From NCBI GenBank assembly GCA_011037195.1, contig JAAEAF010004341.1, positions 20,727 through 84,726 of the forward strand: a DNA stretch of 64,000 bases. Reading direction: 5' to 3'. The DNA is from Triatoma infestans. Its lineage: Eukaryota > Arthropoda > Insecta > Hemiptera > Reduviidae. The notes below the pieces were generated by a model. It made no database searches. It was given only the letters and a program-made list of their open reading frames with translations, and was not told where the DNA came from. This document shows positions 63,815 to 64,000 of this stretch, in pieces. The translations under genes were made by a program, and so were the position numbers. Positions within the stretch are counted from its first letter, which is position 1; each line of letters starts with the position of its first letter.

Positions 63815-64000
63815 ACTTTCTCTTACTCCTAGGAAGAGGAAGTATTGTAATCGTGTCAAATTTTCGATATCGAGTTTTCACCGGAAATATCCGTTTTGAG
63901 GTCCCCTGAGTCCAAAAAAGTGGTTTTTAGCAAATGGATGTGTGTAGGTGTGTGTGTATGAATGTGAACAGCATACCTCAAAAACGAAAAACCGTAGAAA
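63815..64000. mobile_element. Helentron-like element, left end, runs off the window
   Basis: Left subterminal repeat ACTTTCTCTTACTCC (63815-63829), the palindrome-like CTAGGAAGAGGAAG and then the conserved TTTCGATATCGAGTTTTCACC. It splits block S after TTTGTAATTA, whereas intact copies continue TTTAATTATATATTAGC. Confidence 0.72.

Overview
This window is A+T-rich, intron-scale animal DNA and almost certainly comes from an arthropod, probably an insect. The evidence is tandem C2H2 zinc-finger arrays with TGEKPYKC linkers and CDY/CDF-type fingers, dense relics of LOA-, I-, jockey- and CR1/RTE-like non-LTR retrotransposons, Tc1/mariner-superfamily relics, a hAT-like element and tRNA-derived SINEs. 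There are no operons, rRNA genes, plausible functional tRNAs or CRISPR arrays. I cannot name the species.

The window is best read as a decayed head-to-tail array of one duplicated host unit, all reading on the minus strand. Along the plus strand each unit runs: block R (for example 15889-17000), block S (3' flank of the zinc-finger gene, for example 37340-38275), zinc-finger array, degenerate 5' fingers with a conserved N-terminal peptide, block P (a roughly 120-bp non-coding exon with conserved splice sites), block Q (for example 57105-60130), then the next R. Four units keep long finger ORFs: ZNF-1 (5655-6956, 15 fingers), ZNF-2 (21131-22639, 17 fingers), ZNF-3 (43562-44788, 14 fingers) and ZNF-4 (51479-52360, 10 fingers). 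Finger remnants remain at 1146-1345, 2340-2400, 32290-32335 and 62931-63015. Block P occurs seven times, so three copies have lost their fingers.

Transposons have been inserted between and inside the units. Because the host units are paralogues, many insertions can be compared with empty sites elsewhere in the window. Examples are a LOA copy with a perfect 12-bp target-site duplication (11366-12641), a 2.8-kb hAT-like element carrying a Tc1 relic (13060-15881), a SINE inside an I-like element (33341-33571), an RT fragment present in unit 3 only (41716-42777), a palindromic mariner-superfamily element shared by units 3 and 4 but absent from unit 2 (46040-48038), a near-perfect foldback element (54608-55347) and a 5'-truncated jockey-like element (55517-57105). 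These give a relative chronology: unit 2 split first, units 3 and 4 are the youngest pair, and some insertions came after that split.

No gene here looks fully intact. The zinc-finger ORFs are long and open, but each is cut off from the conserved N-terminal peptide by stops or frameshifts. Units 1, 3 and 4 share the same 3' TGA. All four share a TAG and, just after it, a Cys-to-Arg change in the finger upstream of the ORF. The finger arrays nevertheless show recent internal duplication (seven fingers in ZNF-2, three in ZNF-3) with changes at DNA-contact positions. The most interesting points are the shared gene architecture of this zinc-finger duplicon, the insertion chronology it records, a Helentron-like repeat family with subterminal inverted repeats, and the foldback element with a Penelope-like motif.
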